Made by a program: the position numbers and the translations under genes | Source: an uncultured Flavobacteriaceae bacterium | GTDB taxonomy: Bacteria > Bacteroidota > Bacteroidia > Flavobacteriales > Flavobacteriaceae | Length of the DNA stretch: 33,882 nt | Direction of reading: 5' to 3' | Assembly (NCBI GenBank): GCA_937937185.1 | Contig: CALDCO010000171.1 | Coordinates: forward strand, 1 to 33,882 | Shown here: one piece after another, positions 14,925 to 23,536 of the stretch | How positions within the stretch are numbered: position 1 is the stretch's first letter | Layout: each line of letters starts with the position of its first letter | The notes under the pieces: generated by a model | Database searches by the model: none | Seen by the model: only the letters and a program-made list of their open reading frames with translations | Told to the model about the DNA's origin: nothing

Positions 14925-15956
14925 ATGAAATACTGTAAATCGATAACATTACTTTATATTTTGTTTGCCTTTTTAACTTGTAATAGTTTTGGTGAAAAAC
15001 AACAAAATAAAAGTGCAGATGCCCCATATAACATGGCTTGGGTAGAAGGCGCTCAATTCGAAATGGGAGTAAATGAAAATGAAGGACACCCCGGAGAATT
15101 CCCAAAACATAAAGTTGAGGTTAGTGGTTTTTATATTGACAAATATGAAGTGACTAATAAGCAATTTTCAGAATTTGTTGAAGCGACAGGTTACATAACA
15201 ACAGCAGAGAGAAAACCAACGTGGGACGAATTAAAGTCTCAACTGCCTCCTGGAACAGAACGATTTCCAGATTCTATTATGAAGGCTGGCTCTATTGTCT
15301 TTAATAGCACAAAAGTAGACAGCTATAATGATTATACGCAATGGTGGAAATGGGAGTTGGGTGCTAATTGGAAACACCCCAAAGGCGTTAATAGTGGTAT
15401 TGAGTCTTTAATGGATCATCCTGTAGTACATGTTTCTTGGTTTGATGCAATGAGTTATGCTAAATGGGCAGGAAAAGATTTACCAACTGAGGCTGAATGG
15501 GTATTAGCTGCTATGGATAAAAATTTTAAAGCAATATACCCTTGGGGAAATACTCGCCCTAATGATAAGAAACCTCAGGCAAATTATTTTCAAGGAAAAT
15601 TCCCCGAAACTAACTTGAATTCTGATGGATATGCTAATACAGCACCAGTGGGGAGCTTCAAACCTAATTCATATGGCGTTTACGATTTAGGCGGAAATGT
15701 ATGGGAGTGGTGCAAAGATTATTACCACATCGATTATTTTAAGGAATGTAAAGAAAAAGGTCTTGTGAGAGACCCTCAAGGATCAGAAACTTCATACGAT
15801 CCAATGACGCCATATATGAAAAAAAGAATAACAAAAGGGGGCTCATTTCTTTGTAATGATTCTTATTGCGGCGGGTATAAAATAAATATGAGAATGAATA
15901 GCGACCCTTATTCAAGTCAAGATCACACTGGTTTTCGATGTGTAATTAGGAAGTAG
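14925..15956 (+). CDS. Exported formylglycine-generating enzyme family protein
   Basis: A 343-residue protein with a hydrophobic N-terminal export signal (about 5-22; a Cys at 19 could make it a lipoprotein, but the lipobox FLTC is not canonical). The FGE/SUMF1 fold follows: MAWVEGAQFEMG (37-48), FYIDKYEVTNKQF, HPVVHVSWFDAMSYAKWAGKDLPTEAEW, GGNVWEW, and KGGSFLCNDSYCGGYK ending with TGFRC. Cys310 and Cys315 match the two copper-binding active-site cysteines of true formylglycine-generating enzymes, which many family members lack. It could activate exported sulfatases by converting Cys to formylglycine, but no sulfatase gene is in the window, so this is inferred. It stands alone. Confidence 0.88.
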   Translation: MKYCKSITLLYILFAFLTCNSFGEKQQNKSADAPYNMAWVEGAQFEMGVNENEGHPGEFPKHKVEVSGFYIDKYEVTNKQFSEFVEATGYITTAERKPTWDELKSQLPPGTERFPDSIMKAGSIVFNSTKVDSYNDYTQWWKWELGANWKHPKGVNSGIESLMDHPVVHVSWFDAMSYAKWAGKDLPTEAEWVLAAMDKNFKAIYPWGNTRPNDKKPQANYFQGKFPETNLNSDGYANTAPVGSFKPNSYGVYDLGGNVWEWCKDYYHIDYFKECKEKGLVRDPQGSETSYDPMTPYMKKRITKGGSFLCNDSYCGGYKINMRMNSDPYSSQDHTGFRCVIRK

Positions 15957-16095
15957 TAATGCCATTTTGTGCTTTCTAGCTGTGAGATACTCTTGGTTTG
16001 TGATGGCGGCGGTGGCATATTCGTGATTTTATATCCTTAAAAAATACGCTATTTAAAATGTTACTAACCCCTAAAGTGTATAAATAAAAACTAAT

Positions 16096-16256
16096 TTAAT
16101 GTGAGTTCGGTATAAGAAAATTTACCTTAGTATCGAAGACCAATAAATTTTCAATCAAAAGCCTAATTTCGATACAGTTTTTCTTCGTTTCACTCTGAAA
16201 AACCACTCAATTTGGCGGCTTTTTCATTCTAAATCCTTAGATCGAAATCACGTTAA
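16096..16256. mobile_element. MITE-like element, copy 1 (161 bp)
   Basis: Bounded by near-identical terminal inverted repeats: TTAATGTGAGTTCGG on the left and TCGAAATCACGTTAA on the right (reverse complement TTAACGTGATTTCGA). Inside, GTATCGAA (16130-16137) and TTCGATAC form a further inverted pair. A second copy lies at 33421-33607 in opposite orientation and is clearly homologous over nearly all its length. No reading frame of note. It lies in the 422-base gap between convergent genes (15957-16378); I see nothing else clear in that gap. Confidence 0.75.
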
Positions 16257-16378
16257 TTTAAAATAATACCCCATTATGAATAAGTATCGACCACTTTTGG
16301 TAGCTTCTCTGAGTACCAAAAAAATAAATTTTCTAACTTAATTTAAAAGCCTTTGGTTGTAGCGGTTTAAAAAATAAA

Positions 16379-16645
16379 CTACTTTCTATACAAAAAATAG
16401 TTGTTAACTAGTTCGATATAAATGGTTTTGGCTTCGTCTTGAGTAATGTTTTGGATTTGGAATAATGCATTAGTTTTAAAAGCATTTATTAACGCATCCT
16501 TGCCACTTGGCCTGCTGTAGTTATTAGTTGCTTTTTTATAGTACGCATAAAGTTTAAGAAGGGTATCTGCCGGAAATGGTTCGGTATGCATATTAATGCG
16601 ATTAACGGCATCTTTAAAGGCAATATCTAATTCTTCAGGAGTCAT
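16379..16645 (-). CDS. Acyl-CoA-binding protein (ACBP)
   Basis: An 88-residue four-helix protein. LDIAFKDAVNRIN, then the family signature LLKLYAYYKKATNN (residues about 29-42) and a C-terminal AKTIYIELVNNYF helix match ACBP, which binds long-chain acyl-CoA esters in the cytoplasm and buffers or delivers them. The length equals the eukaryotic ACBP (about 86-90). The Trp common in the GKDAW motif is replaced: GKDALINAF. Its start codon overlaps the psd stop by one base (ATGTAATG), so it is translated with the phospholipid genes and may supply acyl-CoA or carry their products. Last gene of the leftward block. Confidence 0.88.
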   Translation of the reverse strand: MTPEELDIAFKDAVNRINMHTEPFPADTLLKLYAYYKKATNNYSRPSGKDALINAFKTNALFQIQNITQDEAKTIYIELVNNYFLYRK

Positions 16646-17295
16646 TACATTTCAGAAATAATACTTTCACCGCCCCTAACTTTTTGATTAAGTTGGACTT
16701 TAATGGTACTATTTAATGGTAAATAGAGATCAACTCTTGAACCAAATTTTATAAAGCCAGAGTCACTGCCTTGAGTGGCCGTATCGTCCAGTTTGGCATA
16801 ATTTATAATACGCTTAGCAAGAGCACCAGCAATTTGCCTGTATAACACTTTTATATTGTTTTTGTTTTCTACAACAACAGTAGTGCGCTCATTTTCTTCA
16901 CTCGCTTTGGGATGCCATGCGACTAGGTATTTTCCGGGGTGGTATTTGCTAAAAACGACTTTTCCACTTAATGGATAGCGTGTAACATGCACATTAATAG
17001 GCGACATAAACACACTTACTTGTATGCGTTTGTCTTTAAAGTATTCTGGTTCATAAACCTCTTCAATGACTACTACTTTTCCATCTACAGGAGAAACAAC
17101 AGCCGCTTCATTTGTTATTGTATTTCTTTTTGGATTTCTAAAAAACTGAAGAATTAAAAAAAGAAAGACTGTTAATAGTGAAAACAGCATAATTTTCAAC
17201 CAAGAATTAATAATAAAATGGTCTACTAATAATACACTAGCAATGACAATAATTAATGTGATTAAAATAATTTTATGTCCTTCTTTATGAAACAT
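16645..17295 (-). CDS. psd: Phosphatidylserine decarboxylase proenzyme
   Basis: A 216-residue inner-membrane enzyme, short form, making phosphatidylethanolamine from phosphatidylserine. Two N-terminal membrane helices lie at about 8-28 and 32-52. PVDGKVVVIEE carries Asp71, FMSPINVHVTRYPLSG carries His103, and GSDSGFIKFGSRVDLYLP carries the self-cleavage site Gly185-Ser186, where Ser becomes the pyruvoyl group. These three residues match the D-H-S autoprocessing triad of the family. The start overlaps the end of cdsA by 11 bases and its stop overlaps the ACBP start, so the genes are co-translated. Confidence 0.95.
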   Translation of the reverse strand: MFHKEGHKIILITLIIVIASVLLVDHFIINSWLKIMLFSLLTVFLFLILQFFRNPKRNTITNEAAVVSPVDGKVVVIEEVYEPEYFKDKRIQVSVFMSPINVHVTRYPLSGKVVFSKYHPGKYLVAWHPKASEENERTTVVVENKNNIKVLYRQIAGALAKRIINYAKLDDTATQGSDSGFIKFGSRVDLYLPLNSTIKVQLNQKVRGGESIISEM

Positions 17296-18106
17296 ATTGA
17301 GATACTCTTAAGAATAAATAAATAAACGGTGCAGCAAAAATTATACTATCGAAGCGATCAAAAAGACCGCCATGTCCAGGCATAATAATGCCACTGTCTT
17401 TAACGTTGGCTTGGCGTTTAAATTTAGACTCTATTAAGTCTCCTAACGTCCCTATTATGCTAATAATTATGCTTAATATAAGCCATTTGTTAAAGCTTAA
17501 TGTTTGTGTAAAGATAGCAATAAAATAGCTTGAAATACAGGCAAAAAATAATCCACCAAGAAAACCTTCAACCGTTTTTTTGGGTGAAACACTTGAGAAT
17601 AATTTTTGTCTTCCAAAGTTTTTTCCAACTAAATAAGCAAAGCTATCACTCACCCAGATTAGTATAAAAGAACCTAAAACTAATTTAGGGGAAAACACAT
17701 TTTTATAATTAGCAATAAGTATTAAAAACACAAAACTACTCGATAAATAAAGCGTTGTGATGATGTAGCGTTTCGTATTGTACAGGGGAATGTTTTTTTT
17801 TGAAAACAGATCCTTAATTAGGAATAACTGTACAAATATGGTTAGTACTTGTAAAATTTGTGTGGCCTCTTCTAATCCATATGTAGAGTTCATTACAAGT
17901 TGCCAATAACCAAAGATAAAATACATTACTGTGAATATAATATAGGGAAAAAAACTATTTAGGTTAATGAGTTTTTTTAATTCTGAAAGACATACAATGC
18001 CAAAGAAATAGAACACAATAGTTAACACATGCTCATTAAGTAATGAGGTAATTAATACTGTTATATATAATAAACCTGATAACGATCTGGTTAATATTTC
18101 CTTCAT
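17285..18106 (-). CDS. cdsA: Phosphatidate cytidylyltransferase
   Basis: A 273-residue polytopic inner-membrane enzyme that makes CDP-diacylglycerol from phosphatidate and CTP, the precursor of the phosphatidylserine used by Psd. About eight hydrophobic segments. The C-terminal signature is complete: SKFKRQANVKDSGIIMPGHGG followed by LFDRFDS (about 229-255), and DSFAYLVGKNFGR precedes it. It lies 3 bases after the LUD gene and overlaps psd by 11 bases, within one leftward operon. Assignment is firm. Confidence 0.96.
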   Translation of the reverse strand: MKEILTRSLSGLLYITVLITSLLNEHVLTIVFYFFGIVCLSELKKLINLNSFFPYIIFTVMYFIFGYWQLVMNSTYGLEEATQILQVLTIFVQLFLIKDLFSKKNIPLYNTKRYIITTLYLSSSFVFLILIANYKNVFSPKLVLGSFILIWVSDSFAYLVGKNFGRQKLFSSVSPKKTVEGFLGGLFFACISSYFIAIFTQTLSFNKWLILSIIISIIGTLGDLIESKFKRQANVKDSGIIMPGHGGLFDRFDSIIFAAPFIYLFLRVSQYVS

Positions 18107-18109
18107 GTA

Positions 18110-18718
18110 TTACAAGTCTTCTAGCAGAAGCAAATATAAGTTTTTTGAACTACTCCCATAGCTTAAGAAGTCTTTTTCAGCTAGGTCTTTAAAATGTTTT
18201 ATGGTGGTAATATTAGTAGGAATGTTAGAAGTGTTTTTAGTTTTTATTTCTCTAAGGCCTTCTCCAATGTTTGTAACTATTTGACTTGTTGTTGCAAAGA
18301 CAATAAAGTTGTTGGGAAATTCATGAAGTTTTTTTTCGGCTATTTGGTTAGAGCTTATTAAAAGCGATCCATCGTCGGCAATTAGATTTTCACAAGTGGT
18401 AACAAAATAAGTAGCATTATTTAAATAATGATCGGTTTTTAAATGTGCGTTTTTAAATCGGTCTTCTAAATTCTTATCATAGAAATAAGCATATTCATTT
18501 TTCCAATCATTTTCAATTAAAATGTTGTTCAATGTTTCGTCTATTTCTCTTTGATTTTCGCAATACAAGAATTTGCCGCCATTAGCTTTAAAGTTTATAG
18601 TAAAACTTTCATCTATTGGCAGGTTTTGTCTAGGCATATACTTACCTCTATCTGTAAATTTTATTTTTTCTTTTTCGTTTTGCGATTTAGAACGAAAAAA
18701 ATTTCTAAAAAGACTCAT
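18110..18718 (-). CDS. LUD domain protein (LutC/YkgG-like)
   Basis: A 202-residue soluble protein of the LUD superfamily. ATYFVTTCENLIADDGSLLISSNQ (about 101-124) followed by PNNFIVFATTSQIVTNIGEGL is the typical LUD core, in which LutC-type proteins help iron-sulfur lactate oxidation. Here no lutA or lutB partner is near. The gene lies between ftsH and cdsA, an order I believe recurs in Bacteroidota, suggesting a lineage-specific job unrelated to lactate. The N-terminal 45 residues are basic and poorly conserved (FRNFFRSKSQNEKEKIK). Family is likely; function is not known. Confidence 0.82.
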   Translation of the reverse strand: MSLFRNFFRSKSQNEKEKIKFTDRGKYMPRQNLPIDESFTINFKANGGKFLYCENQREIDETLNNILIENDWKNEYAYFYDKNLEDRFKNAHLKTDHYLNNATYFVTTCENLIADDGSLLISSNQIAEKKLHEFPNNFIVFATTSQIVTNIGEGLREIKTKNTSNIPTNITTIKHFKDLAEKDFLSYGSSSKNLYLLLLEDL

Positions 18719-18760
18719 TCACACTGCTATAATCTAAATTTTCTTAGGGATTTAATCTAC

Positions 18761-18768
18761 CAAATATA
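18761..18768 (-). promoter_or_regulatory. TAnnTTTG promoter element before the LUD-cdsA-psd-ACBP genes
   Basis: CAAATATA on the plus strand reads TATATTTG leftward, a perfect Bacteroidota minus-7 box 43 bases before the LUD start, in the 118-base gap after ftsH. A clear minus-33 TTG is missing. It may give the lipid genes their own transcript besides read-through from ftsH. Confidence 0.4.
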
Positions 18769-18836
18769 GAAAATCTGAAATTAACTAAGGCGATAATTAT
18801 AGATTTTTAATAATCATTTATGATTAGATTAAAAAT

Positions 18837-20780
18837 TTAGCTTTCTTCCTCTAACGAAGAATTAACTTTATCAAACGATCTTTCTCCGAATATTTTTTCT
18901 AGATTGTCTTTGAAAATGACTTCTTTATCAAGCAATACTTCTGCTAATTGGGATAATTTATCTTTGTTTTTTTCAAGTAAAGTAATTGCCCTATTGTACT
19001 GTTTTTCAATAATTTCAGAAATCTCTTTGTCTATTATTTCAGCAGTTTGTTCACTATAAGGTTTCGTAAAGCCATGTTCTTGGCCGCTAGAATCGTAATA
19101 AGTTAAATTACCAACTTTATCACTAAGCCCATATATAGTTACCATAGCTCTGGCTTGCTTGGTCACTTTTTCTAAATCACTTAATGCCCCAGTAGAGATT
19201 TTATTAAAGATCACTTTTTCCGCAGCTCGACCTCCAAGTGCAGCACACATTTCATCCAGCATTTGTTCTGGTCTTACAATTAAGCGTTCCTCTGGGAGAT
19301 ACCAAGCAGCTCCCAGCGATTGGCCTCTGGGTACAATGGTAACTTTTACTAGAGGAGCCGCATGTTCTAACATCCAACTTACGGTGGCATGTCCCGCTTC
19401 ATGAAAAGCAATGGCCCGCTTTTCTTCTGGAGTAATAATTTTATTTTTCTTTTCTAATCCTCCAATAATTCGATCTACTGCATCTAGGAAATCTTGTTTA
19501 TCAACTGCTTTTTTATTGTTTCTTGCAGCGATTAAAGCAGCTTCATTACAAACGTTAGCGATATCGGCACCAGAGAAGCCAGGAGTTTGTTTTGAAAGGA
19601 AATCTAAGTCTAAACCTTCAGCTTTTTTTAAGGGTCTTAAATGTACTTCAAAAATCTCTTTACGTTCACGAACATCGGGAAGATCTACATAGATTTGTCT
19701 ATCGAATCGTCCGGCTCTCATCAAGGCTTTATCTAGTATGTCTGCTCGGTTAGTTGCGGCAATAACAATAACATTGGTATTGGTGCCAAAACCGTCCATT
19801 TCAGTTAATAATTGGTTTAGTGTGTTTTCTCGCTCGTCATTGCTTCCAGACATGGCATTTTTTCCTCGAGCTCTACCAATGGCATCAATTTCATCAATAA
19901 AAATAATGGAAGGCGATTTTTCTTTAGCTTGTTTAAATAAGTCTCTTACACGAGAGGCACCAACACCAACAAACATTTCTACAAAATCTGATCCTGATAA
20001 TGAAAAGAAAGGCACTTTAGCCTCACCGGCTACGGCTTTAGCTAATAGCGTTTTTCCTGTTCCAGGCGATCCTACTAGTAAGGCACCTTTGGGTATTTTT
20101 CCACCTAGTGAGGTGTATTTTTCTGGGTTTTTTAGAAAGTCGACAATTTCTTGAACTTCTTCTTTAGCACCTTCTAGTCCTGCAACATCCTTAAATGAGG
20201 TTTTAACATCTGTTTTCTCATCAAAAAGCTTGGCTTTAGATTTGCCGATATTAAAAATTTGACCACCAGCACCGCCGCCACCGCCGCCAGACATTCGACG
20301 CATAATAAATATCCAAACACCAATTAATAAAATAAAAGGCAGAAGGCTAAATATGAGTTCTCCAAAGGCATTATTCTCTTTGTCGTAATCTAGAGAAAAA
20401 TTAACCTTATAGTCTTTCTGGATGTTTTCAATGTTATTCTCGAAATTCTGTAAGTCGCCATAATCAAAAGTATAATTGGGCGTAGGAGAGGTTGCGAATG
20501 GGAAAGATTTCGCCTTTGCTTTTTTGTGAATTTCTTTTTCTAAGGCTTCTTTAGTTAAATATATTTTAGCCTTTCTAGCATTAGTTATAATTTTTACTTT
20601 CTTAACATCGCCATTTTTTAAATATTCAAAAAAATCGGATACCGATGTTTTATTTGCCTCACTTATTCCATTGCTACTAAATAAGTTTAATGCAATGATT
20701 CCAATAATGATTGCACCATAAATCCACCACGCATTAAATTTAGGTTTCTTTGGAGTTGTATTTTTTTTATTATCTGCCAT
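18837..20780 (-). CDS. ftsH: ATP-dependent zinc metalloprotease FtsH
   Basis: A 647-residue membrane AAA+ protease that degrades misassembled membrane proteins and unstable regulators. Membrane helices at about 17-34 and 141-160 flank a periplasmic domain. After a glycine run ([10 protein letters not shown], 164-173) comes the AAA module with Walker A GSPGTGKT (237-244), Walker B IIFIDE (292-297) and the second region of homology [20 protein letters not shown] (342-361). The zinc site is HEAGH (460-464). The length is typical for Bacteroidota. It starts 9 bases after the rsfS stop, so the two are cotranscribed. In many bacteria FtsH controls lipid synthesis; the phospholipid genes downstream make that link plausible here, by inference. 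Confidence 0.98.
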   Translation of the reverse strand: MADNKKNTTPKKPKFNAWWIYGAIIIGIIALNLFSSNGISEANKTSVSDFFEYLKNGDVKKVKIITNARKAKIYLTKEALEKEIHKKAKAKSFPFATSPTPNYTFDYGDLQNFENNIENIQKDYKVNFSLDYDKENNAFGELIFSLLPFILLIGVWIFIMRRMSGGGGGGAGGQIFNIGKSKAKLFDEKTDVKTSFKDVAGLEGAKEEVQEIVDFLKNPEKYTSLGGKIPKGALLVGSPGTGKTLLAKAVAGEAKVPFFSLSGSDFVEMFVGVGASRVRDLFKQAKEKSPSIIFIDEIDAIGRARGKNAMSGSNDERENTLNQLLTEMDGFGTNTNVIVIAATNRADILDKALMRAGRFDRQIYVDLPDVRERKEIFEVHLRPLKKAEGLDLDFLSKQTPGFSGADIANVCNEAALIAARNNKKAVDKQDFLDAVDRIIGGLEKKNKIITPEEKRAIAFHEAGHATVSWMLEHAAPLVKVTIVPRGQSLGAAWYLPEERLIVRPEQMLDEMCAALGGRAAEKVIFNKISTGALSDLEKVTKQARAMVTIYGLSDKVGNLTYYDSSGQEHGFTKPYSEQTAEIIDKEISEIIEKQYNRAITLLEKNKDKLSQLAEVLLDKEVIFKDNLEKIFGERSFDKVNSSLEEES

Positions 20781-20789
20781 AGATATGTT

Positions 20790-21161
20790 TTAATAATTTG
20801 ATTTAATAATTGTGGTTTTAGCATCTCCCCAAAGGCTTTCAATGTCGTAATATTCTCGTATATGTTTTTGAAACACGTGCACTACTACATTAACATAGTC
20901 CATCAAAACCCACTCGGCATTATCTTCTCCTTCAATATTAAATGGTTTATCCTTAATTGTCTTACTCACTTTTTTTTGTATTGAACTAACAATGGCATTT
21001 ACTTGCGTATTAGAAGTCCCTTCACATATAATGAAATAATCACAAACTGTATTTTCTAATTCTCGCAGGTCTAAAATAGTTGTTTCTTTCCCTTTTACAT
21101 CTTCAATCCCGCTAATTATCGTAGTAATGAGATTATCTGCATTAGTTTGTTTTTTCACCAT
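20790..21161 (-). CDS. rsfS: Ribosomal silencing factor RsfS
   Basis: A 123-residue protein of the RsfS/Iojap family, which binds ribosomal protein uL14 and blocks subunit joining when nutrients are low. Typical sequence: VCDYFIICEGTSNTQVNAIV (about 48-67), EGEDNAEWVLMDYVNVVVHVF (about 80-100), then REYYDIESLWGDA at the C-terminus. First gene of the leftward block, 9 bases before ftsH, and divergent from birA; a TAnnTTTG box lies just upstream. Confidence 0.96.
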   Translation of the reverse strand: MVKKQTNADNLITTIISGIEDVKGKETTILDLRELENTVCDYFIICEGTSNTQVNAIVSSIQKKVSKTIKDKPFNIEGEDNAEWVLMDYVNVVVHVFQKHIREYYDIESLWGDAKTTIIKSNY

Positions 21162-21180
21162 TAAGCTAATTTAATTTGTG

Positions 21181-21216
21181 CAAAGTTATTATTTTTAGGT
21201 TCTTTATAGTCTAAAG
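21181..21216 (-). promoter_or_regulatory. Promoter of rsfS-ftsH
   Basis: CAAAGTTA at 21181-21188 reads TAACTTTG leftward, a perfect minus-7 box. CTTTAG (plus-strand CTAAAG, 21211-21216) 22 bases further could be a weak minus-33 element. Distance to the rsfS ATG at 21161 is about 19 bases, a short leader. Confidence 0.45.
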
Positions 21217-21255
21217 AAATCATAAGTTTTTAGCTAACGAAGATAACCAATTTTT

Positions 21256-21987
21256 ATGCGTATAATCAAACTTGATGCCATCGATTCCACAAATTCTTAC
21301 TTACGTAATTTGAGTGCCGAAGAATTACTTGAAGATTATACAATTGTTATTGCTAAAAATCAAACACAGGGAAGAGGGCAAATGGGAACAATATGGCGCT
21401 CTAATGCTTCAAAAAACCTTACCATTAGTGTGTTTAAAGATGTGCGGTTTTTAGATTTTAACAGTCAGTATTATTTAAATGTCGTTGTTGCGTTATCCAT
21501 AGCAAAACTATTAAATGGTCTAAACATTCCAAAAATAAGTATAAAATGGCCTAACGACATTTTGTCAGAGAATAAAAAAATATGTGGGATCTTAATTGAG
21601 AATGTCATTAAACAAAATGTTTTGTCATCTTCTGTTATTGGTGTTGGGCTTAATGTAAATCAAACCACCTTTATAGACTTACCCCAGGCTTCTTCTTTAA
21701 AATCTATTATGGGTAAATCCTTTAATTTAGAAGAACTACTGTTGGTTTTTATTTCTAATTTAAAAGCTTATTTTTCTATATTGGAAGAACAGCAGTATTC
21801 TATTTTAAAAACAGAATATGAATCGCTGTTATTTAAAAAAAATAAACCTTCAACCTTCAAAAATGCACAAGGGGAATTGTTTTCAGGATTTATATCTGGT
21901 ATTTCTCATGAAGGTTGTATACAAATCCTACTTGAAGATAATGATCTAAAATCTTTTAATTTAAAAGAAATTGAGTTGCTTTATTAG
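21256..21987 (+). CDS. birA: Biotin--[acetyl-CoA-carboxylase] ligase
   Basis: A 243-residue group I biotin protein ligase that attaches biotin to carboxylase carrier domains. Motifs: DAIDSTNSYLRNL (8-20), the biotinyl-AMP loop QGRGQMGTIWRS (about 39-50; the usual GRGRRGR is GRGQMGT here), ISIKWPNDIL (about 95-104), KICGILIENV and VIGVGLNVNQT. There is no N-terminal DNA-binding domain, so it does not act as a repressor. It reads away from rsfS with a 94-base gap. No downstream partner. Confidence 0.95.
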   Translation: MRIIKLDAIDSTNSYLRNLSAEELLEDYTIVIAKNQTQGRGQMGTIWRSNASKNLTISVFKDVRFLDFNSQYYLNVVVALSIAKLLNGLNIPKISIKWPNDILSENKKICGILIENVIKQNVLSSSVIGVGLNVNQTTFIDLPQASSLKSIMGKSFNLEELLLVFISNLKAYFSILEEQQYSILKTEYESLLFKKNKPSTFKNAQGELFSGFISGISHEGCIQILLEDNDLKSFNLKEIELLY

Positions 21988-22054
21988 AACTCATTTTAAT
22001 TTTTTTCAGGAATAAAGAAATCGAGAGCTGTTTTGTTGTATTTAAAAACGAAAG

Positions 22055-22450
22055 TTAGATAATAGTCTCCATGTTTGTGACTAAGGTTTCAATAAATTTT
22101 CCAATAGGGCCTTTTATCATCATGGCCATCATTGGGTTAAAATCGCCTTCAAAATTTAATTGCACTTCACTAGAATTTGAGTCTATTTCAGTAATATTTG
22201 CGATAAGTCCAAAATCTATTTTACCGCCAGCGGCACCAAGCGTAATTTTATTAGGCGCAATTACTTCTTTCTTTTTCAGGACTATTTCGGGCATCCCTTT
22301 TAATGCAAAAAGAAACTTATCATCGTCCAGAACTTCAAATTTACTAATGTTTTCAGGCATTAATTTTTCGAAATTTTGGATGTCAACTAAGAAGTCAAAG
22401 GTGTCTTGAGTCGATTTGCGTACGGTTACTTTTGGAGATTCTAAATTCAT
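22055..22450 (-). CDS. SRPBCC (START-like) family protein
   Basis: A 131-residue small protein with the helix-grip pattern of SRPBCC proteins: N-terminal strand SPKVTVRKSTQDTFDFLVDIQNFEKLMP, repeated beta strands, and a long C-terminal helix (GPIGKFIETLVTNMETII). Such proteins bind hydrophobic ligands or lipids; the ligand is unknown. It starts 27 bases after the pyrE stop on the same strand, so probably one transcript with pyrE. It converges with birA over a 67-base gap. Confidence 0.82.
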   Translation of the reverse strand: MNLESPKVTVRKSTQDTFDFLVDIQNFEKLMPENISKFEVLDDDKFLFALKGMPEIVLKKKEVIAPNKITLGAAGGKIDFGLIANITEIDSNSSEVQLNFEGDFNPMMAMMIKGPIGKFIETLVTNMETII

Positions 22451-22477
22451 GTGTATGATGTTGTTTTAATAGTCCTA

Positions 22478-23122
22478 TCAAATAGCGTTCCATTGACCTG
22501 GATTTTCATTCCAGATGGATAAAGTGTCTTGCTGTTTCTCTGTAATATAATTAGTTTCTAAAGCTTCTTCCAGAATTGATTCGTAGCTACTTAATGTATG
22601 CAAGTTAACTTGTTCTTTTTCAAAATTAGAATTAGCGATATCAAATCCGTAAGAGAAAATGGCAATCATTCCTTTCACATTTGTATTGGCTTCTCTTAAC
22701 GCTTTAACCGCATTTAAACTGCTTTTTCCAGTGCTTATTAAATCTTCAACGACCACTACATTTTGTCCCGCTTCAATAAAGCCTTCTATTTGGTTTTGAC
22801 GCCCATGTTTTTTGGCCTCTGGCCTTACATAAATAAAAGGAAGCCCTAAATATTCTGCCACTAGAATTCCAATCCCTATGGCGCCTGTTGCAACCCCTGC
22901 GATAACATCTGGTTTGCCATAATGCTGTTCTATAAATTTACCCATTTCTTCTCTAATATAGTTTCTAATAGCTGGGAACGATAAAACAATTCTATTGTCA
23001 CAATATATTGGAGATTTCCAACCAGATGCCCAGGTAAAAGGCGTTTCAGGTTCTAATTTAATGGCATTAATTTGTAGTAAAACTTTTGCGGTTTGTTTAG
23101 CGGTATATTTGTCAAAAATCAT
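22478..23122 (-). CDS. pyrE: Orotate phosphoribosyltransferase
   Basis: A 214-residue enzyme of pyrimidine synthesis joining orotate and PRPP to orotidine monophosphate. The N-terminal LQINAIKLEPETPFTWASGWKSPIYCDNR is a PyrE signature, and the PRPP-binding loop is VVVVEDLISTGKSS (about 121-134). Length is normal. A CAAAATTA motif (leftward TAATTTTG) lies only 4 bases from the start, which would make the transcript almost leaderless if it is the promoter, so I do not call it. Confidence 0.96.
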   Translation of the reverse strand: MIFDKYTAKQTAKVLLQINAIKLEPETPFTWASGWKSPIYCDNRIVLSFPAIRNYIREEMGKFIEQHYGKPDVIAGVATGAIGIGILVAEYLGLPFIYVRPEAKKHGRQNQIEGFIEAGQNVVVVEDLISTGKSSLNAVKALREANTNVKGMIAIFSYGFDIANSNFEKEQVNLHTLSSYESILEEALETNYITEKQQDTLSIWNENPGQWNAI

Positions 23123-23536
23123 AAGACAAAATTAAACAATAAATTAGTTTCTACTAGAGAAATAAATAGATATTGTTAAATTAAACTTTGCGGAGAATAA
23201 ATAAAGATTATTTTAAATGTAAAGCGCCTAAATTTTTTATGATTAGGACTAAATTTTAATTTTTATACAAGGGGTAATTTAAAATTTCTTGGTTTAAGTG
23301 AAAAATAGTGTTTTTGTGACCAGGTATAGCAATTTTTTAGTTGCATAGCAGCGCTACGGAAGTCAAAAATTGTGAAATATGCACGCAAAAAAGCATTTTT
23401 TTAGCAAATTGAAAAAAGTTTAAACAGCTTCATAAAAAGGGGTTACAATATTGCAAATAATAGTACATAGAATTTTTTTTATTACGATATTACACTCCTG
23501 TAATTTATGTGACCGCCAAACCAATCAACATTATAG
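23123..23536. other. 414-base divergent intergenic region with a nested inverted repeat
   Basis: Between pyrE (leftward) and the Nudix gene (rightward). CAATTTTT (23330-23337) and AAAAATTG (23365-23372) enclose TAGC-AGC-GCTA (23346-23356), forming a two-level stem. The GC-rich centre stands out in this AT-rich stretch and resembles a dispersed intergenic repeat; only one copy is in the window. No gene and no clear promoter seen. Confidence 0.5.

Noticed and set aside
19738-20154. 138-codon open frame on the plus strand inside ftsH
   Set aside because: It lies wholly antisense to the conserved AAA domain; the frame is open only because of the codon use of ftsH, and the product has no recognisable features.
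22071-22409. 112-codon open frame opposite the SRPBCC gene
   Set aside because: The SRPBCC reading has a clear fold pattern and operon context; the opposite frame is a shadow.
23127-23134. TAATTTTG box just before pyrE
   Set aside because: It is only 4 bases from the start codon with no minus-33 partner; a promoter there would need a leaderless mRNA.
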